Below, piece by piece: positions 52,070 to 64,000 of a stretch of DNA of 64,000 bases. Position 1 is the stretch's first letter; each line of letters begins with the position of its first letter. The translations under genes were made by a program, and so were the position numbers. The DNA lies in contig CM038708.1 of assembly GCA_021613375.1 (NCBI GenBank), forward strand, positions 34,713,059 to 34,777,058, written 5' to 3'. Below the pieces are notes generated by a model. The model was not told the origin of the DNA. It searched no databases and worked only from the letters and a program-made list of their open reading frames with translations. The stretch comes from Megaleporinus macrocephalus (Eukaryota; Chordata; Actinopteri; Characiformes; Anostomidae).

Positions 52070-55000
52070 GTGCGGGAGCGTTTACTGTCGGCGCTGATAA
52101 CGGTATTAACGGTTTTAACGGTGCAGCGGCCAGGACTAGAAAAAGAGAACATCCGTAGTGTTTCCTTCGGGTTTTCCTTTTATCAGACCAGATTAACCAG
52201 ATATGATGAGAAAGAAAGAAGCTGCAGATTCGTAATCTTACAGGAGTTTGTGAAAAGGCCACATTAGAAACCTGCAGATTACCGTCAGCACACAAACGGC
52301 CAGCAAACAAACATCACGTGACGCTAATATTGATTTCATCATGGACGATTCAGACACTGCTGACAGGGTCAGACACTATCGACTGCACAGATCTTAGATA
52401 TCAGATTTTTACAGATATTAGCTCCTTAAGTCCTGCTGTTTTAAGGCTGTTGTTCAAATTAGAGATTTTGATTAACTCAGTAAACCGTACATGGTGACCA
52501 AGCAGGACGCAGGAAAAGGTACCAGTCCAGTAATCTCATTTTAAAAACGCAACAAACACTGATTATACAGTGTTTTTGATCTTAAACAGTAATTTATAAA
52601 CTAATCTACATTTGTCATCAAACGAAAAATCATCCTCGTTTGATGCTGTATCCTCCTATCATCCTGTACTTGCATGTTCATCCATGTTCATGCAGTGGAG
52701 CTTCAGAAAGAAGTCTTCATTTTGGGCACATATGACAAAATATCTAGGTGCAGTGCACTGATCCTCTACCCCTGGAGAAACCTGGATTACAAATCCCTGT
52801 GTAACACGAAAGGCTGCCCCAGCAGAGGAAATAGTGTAGCTTATTTACTGAGTGGACTGAAGTGGACGGAGACATTCAAGGGGACTAAACTAAAACATGA
52901 GGTCTCCCTGCAGACACAGTTATGTTATCTGACAGCGTAGTGAGAATGTAGTGGCAACATTGTCAGTATGTTATTTTCACAGCCTCCTAAAATTCTTCAT
53001 ATGTTCCATCATATCTGATTGGAATTTTGCTGAAAGTTCCCAACAGGTAGTTATAGTACAGTAAAACAATGTTATTTAGTAGTTACGTTGTGGCAGTCTT
53101 GTGTAGACAATGTAAAAAGCACCACTTTTAACAATGTTGTGACTACGTTGTGTGTTTGCTGGGCTGTAGAGACTAATTGTGCTAAAATCACTGGGATGAC
53201 CACCCAAAATTACGAAATTTTATCATCTCATCATCAGCTAATGCCTGTTCCTCTCCTTTATGGTGCTAAAGTATGGCTTAAGGTAGGGGAATCCTAGCTG
53301 GGGGAATAACAGAACTTGCAGTCTATGACCCCTGAGTGAAGGGGACCCTCAACAAGCTAGGAATCTGTTGTATTGGGATTCAGGTTTAAAATGCATTTGC
53401 ACAGGACTCTTAACATATGGGTGAAATGGCCTCGACTCAAGGTCTGGCTCTATCTCAGTGATTCTACAGTGCTGTCGCTGGTTAGTCTCCTAAAGAGGAT
53501 GGCCCAAAACATCCCGATGGCCCATATAACAAAGTCTTATTCAGCAGGTTAAAGTTGAGCGAGTTCAAAATGAGAGTTAAAGACTTGAGAACAGAGCATA
53601 ACTTTAACTCAGTACAGTTCAGTTGTACGTGTGTTTCACAGAGTTTGCCGTGTGTAACTAACATTGTCTGGCCACTCAGGTACTTTGAATACATCTACCT
53701 GTTCCAGAGTGCGGTGCTCTTCCAGATTGAGCAAGTTACCAAGAACTGTGCCAAGCTAAATTTAACCGAAGACTGGGACCCATATGACATCCCGATGAAC
53801 TCCACGTTTGAGGATCAGTACTTCATTGGTGGGCCAGGAGACATGATCAAGGTTCAAGAGTGGTCTGACAGGAAGCCAGCTCGTAAACGTGAGTACTGGC
53901 TGATGTAAGATATTCAGAATTGTTGAGACAAACAAATGACGTTTCTGGCTCAGTGACATGTTATTTATGGAAGATTAAACTATTAATCTTTAAAAATATA
54001 TAGAAGTATTAACAACTAAGTCTGCTAACTTTACAAATATGTAGTGATATATTTACAGCTTTGATATTAATTGTGATAATAAGCAAATAATTTATGGGCT
54101 ACTTTCTTATGAGAGGGGGCTTCACAAAACAGTGCTTATTTTTGTTTATTTGTTATAGTGTTTTTCCTAATTTGTTTTAAGTGAAGTTAAAGGATTTAAG
54201 TTCATCATAATCTAATAAAAAAAATGTCATTACCGAAACGCAAATGCTGCGTCCAACAAGGTCCACTAATCTCTAAAGCCTGTATGTAAAACTCTGTTAT
54301 AGAAAACATTATACATAATATTAAACAGTGAACTGCATTATGGGTATCTGCTGGCTGCCGGTGTACATCAGCTGTACCCTACTTTTTGTTGTGCACTGGA
54401 TCATCTGGTTTTTCAAACACCACTACAAAATAGCAGAATCTCAGAACCGTGCACTACATAGTGAACAGACACAGTTTCACACAAAGCTAAACAGCCAAAG
54501 AGTTTTAGTTCATGGGCGGAGCCTGATTTTGGCCACACCCCTGCACGACTCATGGTGAGCACTGTTTTGCAGAAAATGCATCGCAAACCAGAGACATTAT
54601 GTTGTCGCCAGCCAAAGAAAAACAACGCTGAACTGAGCTGATGTTTAGGGATAAAGTCCCGCCATTCTAGAAAAAGAACCAATCAGTATTAGAGTATTTG
54701 AGTCTCCTCTTGAATGGCTGGCAGTAACTGCTAGGGGGTGTTGCAGAAATAGCAGCTGAGTGAACAGACTTGCATAAAAACGTTGCCCAAAATCAGCATA
54801 TAACATTAAGAATTGTCAATACTGAAACACACATAACTGGAATAAAGTATTCTGCCAACATTTTGCATTTTAATAAAATATCTGGGTAAAGCTTGTTTTG
54901 CTAGTCTTAAGTAGTCTAAATTGTCAAAACTGAAACGGTCAAAACCGAAACATTTGGCAAAGTTTTGGTAGTGTTGACATTACTGTGGCAAAATAAACTG

Positions 55001-55374
55001 AGTACAATTTATTTTCATTTATATTATTTAATTTAAGGTGTACAGTTAATTAAATAAAGAAGGATTTACATTAAATTTCATTAAATAAAAAAAAAACAGT
55101 TTGCTAGAATGTTAATATTTGAAATATAGCTGATGTTTTTAAGCATCTCTACTAAAGAACGCTGTGGTCTGTCTCCTTCACAGATGAGACCTGGGTGGGT
55201 GTGTACACCCTAAATGACTGCTACCCTGTGCAGGAGACTTACACAAAGAACAGTAGTGTGACCACGTCCACACGCTTCTTTGACCTGCAGCTGGGCATCA
55301 GTGACCCTGGCGTCTTCACCCCGCCCAGCACCTGCCTGTCAGCTACATCTGAACGAATGACCTCTGACTGCTGA
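51825..55374 (+). CDS. epdr1: epdr1 ependymin-related protein 1, 3 coding exons
   Basis: The joined exons (51825-52069, 53680-53888 and 55184-55374) encode 214 residues of ependymin-related 1 (MERP1/EPDR1), a secreted and lysosomal dimeric glycoprotein with a hydrophobic pocket that binds lipids. A signal peptide of about 28 residues (ALCVSGLVVCFVLPSLAAAA) precedes PCAAPLQWEGRTVQYDHSTG and VVSYDGQNERVRVLEEKRKH. Exon 2 carries LFQIEQVTKNCAKL, and exon 3 carries TWVGVYTLNDCYPVQETYTK and RFFDLQLGISDPGVFTPPST. Cysteines expected for disulfides are C34, C80 and C105, with others in exon 3. N-glycosylation sequons are at N109 (NLT) and N122 (NST, as in human). Human EPDR1 is 224 aa. It is distinct from the fish brain ependymin epd, and the EPDR1 motif set is clear. 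Confidence 0.95.
52070..53679. other. epdr1 intron 1, no feature recognised
   Basis: No exon, RNA gene or transposon ends could be supported in this intron. Confidence 0.4.
53680..53888 (+). CDS. epdr1: epdr1 exon 2
   Basis: Acceptor ggccactcag|GTACTT, donor CGTAAAC|GTGAGT. Encodes YFEYIYLFQSAVLFQIEQVT and NSTFEDQYFIGGPGDMIKVQ. Confidence 0.93.
53889..55183. other. epdr1 intron 2
   Basis: A stretch at 54830-54970 repeats short pieces around 'caaaactgaaac' (attgtcaatactgaaac, attgtcaaaactgaaac, ggtcaaaaccgaaac). Otherwise no feature was recognised. Confidence 0.35.
55184..55374 (+). CDS. epdr1: epdr1 exon 3 and stop
   Basis: Acceptor tccttcacag|ATGAGA. Encodes ETWVGVYTLNDCYPVQETYT through TPPSTCLSATSERMTSDC and ends at TGA 55372-55374. 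Confidence 0.93.
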
Positions 55375-55506
55375 CCCTCTGGTTCCGGCACAACCAGCTC
55401 TCTGCACAGGCGGAATGATGGATACGACAGGCGCTATAGACTATCTAGAGTGAAGACAGTATGCTGAGCTAATGCATAAGAGAAAACATGGAGCGTAGAC
55501 GCATTT

Positions 55507-55512
55507 AATAAA
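55507..55512 (+). terminator. epdr1 polyadenylation signal
   Basis: AATAAA lies 133 bases after the epdr1 stop codon and is the first canonical signal on this strand. Confidence 0.5.
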
Positions 55513-55994
55513 GCATAATTGTAGCTTTCTACACCAAGAACCTCATATATGTACGAGAATGAAGATGCAGATGTATTTATAAAGCTGCTCTAATATTTTA
55601 ACCTTTATTTTATAAAAGGCATACAATGTTGTGTACTGCCAGTTTTAACAATAGATGCACATTTTGGTAAACATTCGGATAATGTTTCTGTTTGATCTCC
55701 ACAACTTAATCACTACCTGATTTGTTTACTGATCACTACTGATCTTTTGATTTGTAATTAATTTGTAACAAAGCTGCTATGAATGCAGAGTTATCCTGTG
55801 TGCTTGCTGATGAACATGGCAGAGTCCATGACAGAAGGTAATAAAACCAAGTTTCCAGGAATTATTTCAGTGAATTTGTTTTCATTAATGGTCAGAACAT
55901 CTGTATGTGAACAAGGATATTTTAGAAAACCTGATAGTCCATGCTGGAGCCTGTCTAGTAGGTAAAACTGGACTTCCCTCAATTATTCACTGTC

Positions 55995-56675
55995 CAGCCC
56001 AAAAAAAAGTCGAGCACACTAATATATTTCTGGAACGCCTGTAGCTTTGATTGTGATGCACATTCTCCATGGCATTGATAGGACAACCATATGCAAAGTC
56101 AACATTAGTTTGCATCCAGAATTTTATCAAATTAGTCAGCTGACTTCATCTTATTGACATATAATGTTGCTGATCCTAGAGCAGGCCAGTTGAAGCAATG
56201 CCAGATCATAACACTGACTCCAGAGGCTTGAACAGTGGGAACTATGCATGATGGGTGTATCTTATATCACAACTTTTTCCATTGCTCTAGAGTCCCTCTT
56301 TATGCTTTCCGACAGACTTTACTAACAACTGTGTGGTTTTCTTATGACCACACAGCTGTTTTATCCCAGTCATGTGAGTTATCATCAGGTTGTCTGTGTG
56401 AAAATGCTCTTCCAGTGTTAAACACAGCCATAAGTACTACTTCACCAGGCATTTAGTTCACACTAAGATTTTTCTGACCACATTGATGGTTTTCACTATC
56501 CTACCAGGTTTTAAAAATTAGTTGGGCAGTTTTGTCCAAACTCCAGTAATTTCAGCATCTTCTTAGCCTTGTTTGATGTATTCAGGCCAATAATTTGACA
56601 CAGTGACTTCTTTTCCATGACCATAGGATAAACCTTGCCACCTGGTTATTTCATGTGAAGATGCTCACTGTATAA
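55995..56675 (-). pseudogene. Decayed Tc1-like transposase remnant
   Basis: Plus-strand pieces such as tctggaacgcctgtagcttt, ataatgttgctgatcctaga, gcatgatgggtgtatc and ttccattgctctagagtccc read as the complement of a fish Tc1-type transposase gene. The copy is internally deleted and has no intact frame. It lies between epdr1 and stard3nl. Confidence 0.5.
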
Positions 56676-56858
56676 ATTAGTAATAAAATCATTATTTTCT
56701 GCTGAAACGTATTAATCACTGCAGTAATCACTCAGTCAAAGACTCTTAAGTACTTACTCTTTTTTAATCCATATTGTTTTGGAGAGTCATCGTCTTTTAA
56801 AACATAGCTGGAGACGAAACTTCCCTTATTCATATAGGAAATCGAAAGCGCAGACGAA

Positions 56859-56925
56859 ACTACACTTCCCACAATTCCTGCCTCAAACATGCACCTTTAA
56901 ACAAAACTACAACTCCCACGATTCC
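56859..56925. promoter_or_regulatory. Two ZNF143/THAP11-type motifs upstream of stard3nl
   Basis: Actacacttcccacaattcc (56859-56878) and actacaactcccacgattcc (56906-56925) both resemble the vertebrate ACTACAAnTCCCA promoter motif bound by ZNF143 (Staf) and THAP11. They lie in the same orientation, 47 bases apart, about 300-370 bases before the noncoding exon 1 donor of stard3nl. The sequence match is direct; binding is inference. Confidence 0.6.
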
Positions 56926-56999
56926 TGTTTAAAAACAGAGTTACGTCCGTTTCTGTCTTATCAAGATAACAGTGGCGCCTGAGAGAAGTTTCTCTTTCC

Positions 57000-57228
57000 T
57001 GCTGCTACTGGATCGCCTCCGGCATCCAAACCCTCCCTTTAAACATCGCAAAATTAAGGAAAACTGTGATGAGACCGGCGGTGAAGCCCACGTAGCCGGC
57101 CGGACGGTACGGCCTGAGGTCCAGCAACACTAACGTCCATTTAGCTGGAGACTTTTCTACGACTTGTAGCTTTAGCTGAGCGTTTCAGTCGGTTTACGGT
57201 TCAGTTTCCGTCTTTATTGTGGACTAAG
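57000..57228 (+). other. stard3nl: stard3nl noncoding exon 1 (putative) and CpG-rich promoter
   Basis: A CpG-rich stretch (gaccggcggtgaagcccacg, ccggccggacggtac) ends in a strong donor (GGACTAAG|GTGAGT, intron from 57229). No ATG frame continues into the coding exon, so this is likely the untranslated first exon. Its start is not determined. Confidence 0.5.
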
Positions 57229-60200
57229 GTGAGTAAACAGCTACACTATGACATGTTTGTGAAGTAGAAACAGACACGTTACTGACGAGGAGTGAGTGCT
57301 GAATAGCTGATTGGCTAATTTTAGCTCGGTTAGTTAGCTTGTTTGTTGTGCTAACTTGCTATCTTGGCTTTATTTTAGAGACGTTAGGTTTTTATTATTA
57401 GCATAAATAGACGAACAAATTTCAGTTAGATACTTCTTCAGGTGTTTAACTTGTCAGTGGTTGTTATATTAGAGTAACACAACTGCTGGCGGACAAATTG
57501 TCTTCTGATATCGTGTTTGTTGACGATTCAGTGAACATGTTTGATGTAACAGAAGTTGCTCCAAAATCACATACTACTACACTAATGGATCAGTGGTGTG
57601 TAGTTTTTGACTTACGATTTAGTGTCGTAGTTTGCGGTTTTGGACATAGTTGGACATTTAAATTGAGTCTAATTACATTCATTAATGTTAATGACCCATC
57701 TTATTACTGTAACAGCTGGCTTAATAACAAGCTATAGGTCCTTCATTGGGAGCACAGAGAGTCTGTGGAGGCTCTCAGTTTAAACAGAGTACAGAGGCGA
57801 TTAAAGCCAGTTTATTTGGTCTGAATGGGAAAATCTAAAGGCACTACTAACTAATAGTGAGTAGTAATTTTTGTACTGCATGATTATGCAGGCAGTGAGT
57901 GTTGAACAGTGTCTTTTTTTGTGGATTAAATGGTAAAGCTATGAGGAACTTCAGTGACAGTTGAGCGTTGTCACTTCATGCTCACAAACAGGTTTTACTT
58001 CCTTCGTTCCTTCATGCATATTTTACTGGAGTTTATTTAAGCCTAGCCAGTATGTAAAGTTACTGATATCATTCACAATTAGGTCAGGTCAGCTTCAAGA
58101 AGTCCTACTCTTTTGTAAATGTTTGTTATATCTGTTTGTGGTTGGTTCACCTGCAGAGTATATTCTGGGCTCCTCTCTAGGCCAGGCATTGTATTCATTA
58201 AGATTCTTTGTGAAGGACTGATCTAGGATCTGATTTCTTTGTCATGCCAGATGATTTTAATGATCATAGATCAGCTCTCATGCTCTGAGACGTGTGATAT
58301 TATATTGTAAACCTTTGGTCCCCAGACAACACAGTGCTTATCTGCTTTTACCAGCCGACTGTGGGTGTTTGGACAGTTAATGTAAGGTTGGACAAATCAC
58401 AACTACAGCAAACTTCTATACAGCCTCTGTGATTTATAGAAATGAGGAAGCATGCTGACTGTTTGCTGTTGTTCCTTTTTGTTTTCATTTCTTTTTGTGT
58501 GTATTTGTGTGTTTTACCAGACAATTCAGACATGTGTGCACTTGTATTCTAGTTTTGTAGCCTTATATAAAAGCAGATGACTGAGACGTCCTGTTTTACC
58601 ATTTTCAGTGTCAGTAGTATTCAGATAGAAAGCCTTAAATGTGCTTGTGTAGCTAATGGCAACTTATTTTCTTCTTATTATTGGACCGTTTCATGCTCTG
58701 TTGTGCTTTGTTTTGCATCTACTCTGCCTGAACTGACCATGGGTGGTCTGCTTATGACATGCCATTTCAAAAAGATCTTCTTAAGTCAAATGTATTACAG
58801 GGCAGTGTAAAATGTATCAGTAATCGTAAGATAATTTTTTTGGTGAAAGCAAATACCTATTAAATTATTTAGTCTTGCAAATAATATCCATGTTACTTGC
58901 ACGCCAGTGTTATTACTAGTCTGCAGAAATGTACTTCATACAGCACTCAAACGCTACGCAGACATGGTTTCGCAAAACTTGTATTCTAAAATGCAATTAA
59001 TAATGCAACGCTAGCACAAGCTATATTGTTTCAGCAAGAGCACTATAGTGACAACCAGGCTTGGAGAAGCTGATCTTAGAGTCAGTTTATGAGGAGTCTG
59101 GTCACTTTGTGACACATGTTTCTAGCCATTTATGTAAGAACGTCCATTAATTTACAAAAGAAAACTTATCAGTATATTTCTGTGGCTGGGCGAGGCGGCT
59201 CTGTTCATTGGCTGAAGTGGTTCACATTCTCTGATATCATGAACCTACATGATACACTGTGTTCGAAAGACTCAAAAAAAGTATCCAAATGTTTTATGTT
59301 GAAGACATTTTTGAAGGTAAATAAATATATATGTAGCACATTTCATACACAGAGCCACTTTGATGTACCTTATGTAAGTAAAAGCAATGCAGACATTAAA
59401 ATAAGAGTATTTTATTAAAAATATAAATATAAAAAGTATAACAATTACATTTGTACAGTTTTGTACAGAAGCTCCATATGGACACCTATTTTGAACTCGT
59501 TTGATGTGATGACAAAACCTGTGAGATGACTGAGTGGCAGGTCTCCTTTCTCCACATTCTCCAGCTGTCTGTACTGTCAGTATGCAGTTACTGTCAGTCA
59601 GCTGTCATAGAGGCCAGCAGTTTGACAAGTCTCTCACTGAGCTGGTTTACTCGTATAAAAATAGACACAATCACTTTTTCATTCCAGCAGAACAAGCAAA
59701 GCAGCACACATTCCACTACTGCCCACATGTTTAGTCGTGGCTGTTGGTACAAGAGAAGATCGTCACAAAATCTCAGATTTGTCCGTATTGAGTCTGGCCT
59801 AAGTCTGCTATATGTGTGTATATATATATATATATTATATAGTTTGAAGAACAAAGTTTACTTCCAGATTTCTTCTTGATGCCCCAGACATTGTATAATT
59901 TATTAAGTTCCTTTACCAGCAGTCTTGATTTAGCTTAATGAAGTACTGAGCAGTCAAAGCAGGTGGTAGATAATAAACTGACAGATGTATAACCACTACT
60001 TACTGTATTAACACTATTTGAATATTCATATGTAAATTGTTTTGCAGAGCAAATAAAACCTTCTTGTCTAGAAAAATAGCTTGTCCCCAAGTGCCTAAAC
60101 TTTTACACAGTATGGTGTATAAATATAAAAATACCCAATAATAATATTTTTGTGGAACAGTGGAACAAGACTAATCATGCTTATTGAAGCATGCAGTTGT

Positions 60201-60836
60201 TTACTTTTCAACAATATATTGATGTCCACAATATACTCAGGAATGCATGTTGTGATGTCATTTATTACGCTAACAGTAAAATATCGATGTGTAGCCCTGC
60301 CCTAGTTCATTGGTCAGACTATGTCAGATACATGTACATATTTATGTAAACGCTTATAGAGAATCTGTGGTACCACTGTTGACAGTTTTTTGAGTCACAG
60401 AAAGGGAAAGAGCTGCAGTGAATACGAGAGGAAAGTGCACCTAATGGAACAGCAGAGAAATAAAAATTAGATGTGCTGTGCTGCGTGCATTTAAGCAGTA
60501 CTATAGATGAACAAGCCTTCTTAACTGCTGCTGTAAATGACTTGGTTCTACCCATTTTCTTGGGTAGTCTATCAGAGACCCTAGCTAAGCTGTTATGTGC
60601 ATGTAAACATAGTTCCTGACATGCTTGTTGTTCTGTTTCTTGCTGAAGTTGACATTAAGTAACTCTGTTAGCGTTTTTAGAACAAGTCGATATGCTTTTG
60701 GCCATTTCCTAAAATAGACTTCTTGCAGCTGTGTGAAATTTCTCTGTCCTTCTGCTCAAGCAGACATGGTTTCTGCACGTGGCTCTTGTGGCTGGTGAGA
60801 GGAAGCGGTGGGCGCGTCTGGACTGAACGAGACGTT
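57229..60836. other. stard3nl intron 1
   Basis: Mostly featureless. A TA microsatellite is at 59815-59838. A transposon-end-like motif (cccaagtgcctaaactttta) is at about 60087. No exon or RNA gene was recognised. Confidence 0.35.
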
Positions 60837-61037
60837 ATGGCCAGCCAGTGCAGCAGCGTGGACTCCAGAGGCACGTTAAGGGGTGCAGGCTCTATTAACT
60901 CCACCCCCGTGTCCGCCCGCATCGAGTCCTATGAAGGAGTGGAGAAGAAATGCATCTCCGATGTCAGGAGGACTTTCTGCCTGTTTGTGACCTTTGACCT
61001 CCTGTTCATCGCTCTGCTCTGGATCATTGAGCTCAAT
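60837..61037 (+). CDS. stard3nl: stard3nl coding exon with start codon
   Basis: ATG in gagacgttATGgcc (good +4 G), 67 codons, donor CTCAAT|GTAGGT. The upstream acceptor is probably one of two AGs at about 60730 or 60764, so the 5' UTR part is not fixed. Confidence 0.9.
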
Positions 61038-63945
61038 GTAGGTTCAGCAGTCACACCTCTGTGTTGTTGCCCCCTCCAATGGCACCTGTTACAGCCTTGA
61101 TTAGGAAGGTTATTGGCTGTTTCTTACTTACTGTTGTGCTAGTTAGTTCATTATGGTCCTTTTGAAAGGTGTGGTTGGTCGTGTAGACTAGGGCTCATTT
61201 CTGGACAGGGGCTAGCACAGCACATCATAACAATAGGAGTCTTTGAACTCAGTCGTGGTCTGAAGGTTAGGGATCCGGTCTTGTGACTGATCCCAGGGAC
61301 CAGCAGGACACAACTGAAGTGCACCTAACCCGCAACTGCTCCTCGGGCGCCGTGGATAGGGCTGCCCACTGCTCGTGTGTGTGTGTGTGTGTATTACTGC
61401 ATGGATGGGTTAAATGCGGAGGTCAAATTTTGCTGTGTGTAAACATAATTGGATAGAGCTCCATCACTCCAGCAAAGGCTTATACATTGCTAACACAGCT
61501 TAATGCTTTATACCCCTCTAGCTGATGCTTGACATGGTGACCTTAGGCTCATGCATGGCTGCTCCAGAGCTTCCCATTGTATTGGCCGGTGCTTTTCTTT
61601 GGAGACTATACACGCTGTTTGCATACATGGATGCCTGTATCAGCATCGAGTGAACCCTTTAAAATAGCAATATTCACTGATTAGGTGTCTAGATACTTTT
61701 TTATAGTGTACATTAAATTAAAGGTGGTTTAATTGTGTCTTTTAAAAAATGTGAATATCAGAAAACAAAATGAACATTAAAAAAACCTTGATGTTCAACT
61801 ACTTTGTAAATAGTTCATTCGGTCAATTTATTGCATCCATTGTTTGAACCAGTGCAGTAAAGTCATGAAGACATGTACTGCAGAATGTCCTGAATGTCCT
61901 AAAACCACAGTTTACAATTTTGAAGGTAGATGAAGAAGAAACTTAATCTTAGAGAGTTCTATTTCAGTCTAGTTCTGGATTTATATTGTTTGTTTAGTAG
62001 CCCACTTCAATTGTTTACTTATCTACTTTATGTATTTTCTCCTTCAGGTCAATGGAGGAATACAAGAGCAGCTGAAAAAGGAGGTGTTAGAATACGACTA
62101 CCACAAATCCTTTTTTGATATTTTTGTAAGTACTGTCTTTTTCATCTTTACCTGTGTATGTTGCGTAGCCACAGAACTATTACTATGCAATACTATTTTC
62201 TGGTTATTATAATAAGAGTACAAGGCGTAGATTTAATCTGCTTTAGTTATTAGTTTGTACCATTCTTTTCCACAAAGAGCCAGTGTGGCTGTAGGTTTTC
62301 ATTTCAAACAAACAGGAGTACAGCTCATATAACTATTCAGTTGTTCGAGATGAACTGATTAAAGACGTGGAATAAAAGTGCAATTAAAATCAGCACTGGC
62401 TGTCTATTTTTTTTAAATGTGCTTTGTACTAATTGGTTAACATTAATAGCAGGTCTTTGTTGCCATTGAAGTGGTGAAAGAGCACCCTGCCAAAGTTGGA
62501 TTAGCAAATCAACATGGGACCTCCTAATTCCAAGAGTTATTTTGCACCCTGCCTCCAACACCCTTCACCCTCCAAGACATTACCTCAGAAACTGTGTCAA
62601 GCTTGCTGGGGAAGGGAATAGCTGAAGTAGTGGGTCCCCTGGTCTGCTTAAGCTCTTAATGCTGTTTCATAGCACTTTGCTGCTGTTGTGACTGTCATGG
62701 TTAGTTATGTTGTATGAGAGTACAATTACCCCACTGTTGACCACAATACCGATTAAAACACCTTATTCCTACATCCTAATGGTTCTTACCCTTTGTAAGT
62801 CACAACCACCTCCCTCTCAGGTGATCCCAAAGCTCTCATGGACAGTGTTTCTCAACCCTGGTCCTGTTGGCCCACTGTCCAAAACTTCTTAGTGTTTTTC
62901 TCATCCAGCTCATCAGTTCATTAACAGCCCATTACTGAGTTCAAGCAGGTAAAGCATCTTCTGTGCAGAAAGGTGGGCCTACAGTACCAGGGTTGAGGAA
63001 AAAGTAGAGCAGTGCTCTGCCGTCCGCACACTACATTGCAAGTTAGCAGCATTATCACGATGGCTATCAAACGCATGGAATCACAGCATTGGCCATTAAA
63101 CAGCCTTTCAGTCTGATGGCACTTTAGCAGCTAAATCATTCCAGCTCCACTGTACAGCTGATCATCGTACTGGGTTTTTCATGTACATACAGAAAATGTT
63201 GAAAATAGTTCAGAATGAATATCAAAGAAATGCCAGTGTAATATGTTAATTAAACACAGATTTGGTGACACCATGGTGCCATTTTACTGGATTAGTATAC
63301 ATTGAGTCTCTTGCTTAATCTTTATCAATATAGTGTTTATAAGTTCATTATATTGCCCTAAATCTTTACAGTTATTGGATTTTTTTCCATTATGGAAACT
63401 ATTTTGGATTATTTAACTTGTATCTTGTTTGTTGCCTAATGTATCTAATTGTGCACTTTATGCAGTGGTTAAGCATTTTAAGCATTTTATCTTTTCAGTG
63501 TATGTCCTTTGCTCCTTTTTCAGGTTTTGGCTGTGTTCCGATTTACTGTTTTGATCCTGGCATATGCAGTGTGTCGGTTGCGCCACTGGTGGGCCATTGC
63601 GGTATGTTGATTGCCTTAAGTCTAAAAATACAATGACAGGCAGTGATTACACTTATTGACACCAGGGGGTGGTAGAGCTCCGTCTTATTTTAGCTAAATT
63701 CATGTTAAGAGCTTCTAGAGCACTATTTCTGTTTCAGCGTTAGTCTGCAGCAGTATTGAACAGGATACTAAAAAAACAAATGCACTAATGTATTCAAGCT
63801 ATTGAGAACACTAGTGAAGTCAATTGTTAATCATTGTTGTGCTTCTTTCTTTACATTAATACACATTACTGTCACATTTTTTACTTTACAGATAACCACA
63901 GCTGTCACCAGTGCTTTCTTGATTGCAAAAGTTATTATATCAAAG
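60837..63945 (+). CDS. stard3nl: stard3nl (MENTHO), MENTAL-domain protein, 5' part
   Basis: Four coding exons are visible (60837-61037, 62048-62125, 63524-63601 and 63892-63945). Each is phase 0 to the next with GT-AG junctions, giving 137 residues before the right edge. They match STARD3 N-terminal-like, a late-endosome cholesterol-binding membrane protein that makes ER-endosome contacts with VAP proteins. Key blocks are ARIESYEGVEKK, ISDVRRTFCLFVTFDLLFIA, LLWIIELN, VNGGIQEQLKKEVLEYDYHK, VLAVFRFTVLILAYAVCRLR, HWWAIA and ITTAVTSAFLIAKVIISK. Helices are near residues 46-65, 94-112 and 120-136. RIESYEG and VNGG favour STARD3NL over STARD3. The fourth helix, FFAT motif and C-terminus are beyond the window. 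Confidence 0.93.
61250..61445 (+). mobile_element. SINE-type element in stard3nl intron
   Basis: Contains gcacctaacccgcaactgct, cctcgggcgccgtgga, gctgcccactgctcgtgtgt and gatgggttaaatgcggaggt, which together are a dispersed fish repeat I recall as SINE-like. A TG run lies inside it. It is in sense orientation. Confidence 0.6.
62048..62125 (+). CDS. stard3nl: stard3nl coding exon 2
   Basis: Acceptor ctccttcag|GTCAAT, donor ATTTTT|GTAAGT, 26 codons: VNGGIQEQLKKEVLEYDYHK then SFFDIF, the lumenal loop of the MENTAL domain. Confidence 0.92.
62844..63003. mobile_element. Short fold-back MITE in stard3nl intron
   Basis: The left end gtttctcaaccctggtcctg, then ttggcccac, is mirrored by the right end gtgggcctacagtaccaggg, then ttgagg. 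About 160 bp, non-coding, and of a type common in fish. Confidence 0.6.
63524..63601 (+). CDS. stard3nl: stard3nl coding exon 3
   Basis: Acceptor ctttttcag|GTTTTG, donor ATTGCG|GTATGT, 26 codons: VLAVFRFTVLILAYAVCRLR then HWWAIA, with the second helix. Confidence 0.92.
63892..63945 (+). CDS. stard3nl: stard3nl coding exon 4
   Basis: Acceptor actttacag|ATAACC, donor TCAAAG|GTATTT, 18 codons: ITTAVTSAFLIAKVIISK, third helix. The gene continues past the right edge. Confidence 0.9.
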
Positions 63946-64000
63946 GTATTTCAGTTCCAGTTTCTCTCCTTTTTGCCGGTACTACATTGCTGACATTGTA

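Overview
The window is vertebrate nuclear DNA, most likely from a teleost fish. It is AT-rich, intron-rich and full of short DNA-transposon relics. Every protein gene I could resolve is a spliced or single-exon vertebrate gene with GT-AG junctions. The terminal repeats and SINE/LINE tails resemble those common in teleosts. No prokaryotic, viral or plasmid feature was seen. Gene identities rest on family recognition by eye, and no database search was run.

Layout from left to right:
- 1-9562, minus strand: the 5' part of retreg1 (fam134b), an ER-phagy receptor. The long-isoform exons 1-3 are at 9288-9562, 7880-7986 and 6786-6816. A separate first exon for a short isoform is at 2778-2827. The remaining exons lie beyond the left edge.
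- 9.7-16.3 kb: repeat-rich intergenic DNA. It holds a long fold-back element, a duplicated block, LINE-type tails, a hAT-like MITE with a perfect 8-bp target duplication, and a decayed Tc1-like fragment.
- 16364-17116, plus strand: intronless rnf182 coding region, a RING E3 ligase with two membrane helices.
- 22588-40261, plus strand: ranbp9, all 14 coding exons, 597 aa, with SPRY, LisH, CTLH and CRA regions.
- 43073-49507, minus strand: nol7, all 8 coding exons, 215 aa. It is tail to tail with ranbp9.
- 51825-55374, plus strand: epdr1, 3 exons, 214 aa, a secreted ependymin-related protein. It is head to head with nol7.
- 57.0 kb to the right edge, plus strand: stard3nl, a MENTAL-domain late-endosome membrane protein. 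A noncoding first exon and four coding exons are visible. The gene continues past the window.

The genes do not form a single pathway. rnf182, ranbp9 and nol7 are neighbours at human 6p23, while epdr1 and stard3nl are close together at human 7p14 and retreg1 is on human 5p (all from memory). The window therefore joins three human blocks, and MCUR1, which lies between RANBP9 and RNF182 in human, was not seen here.

I found no convincing undescribed biological system. The observations most worth checking are the phase-matched alternative first exon of retreg1, two related hAT-like elements in ranbp9 introns with 8-bp target duplications, a nested hAT-in-LINE insertion, and a tandem pair of ZNF143/THAP11-type promoter motifs in front of stard3nl.
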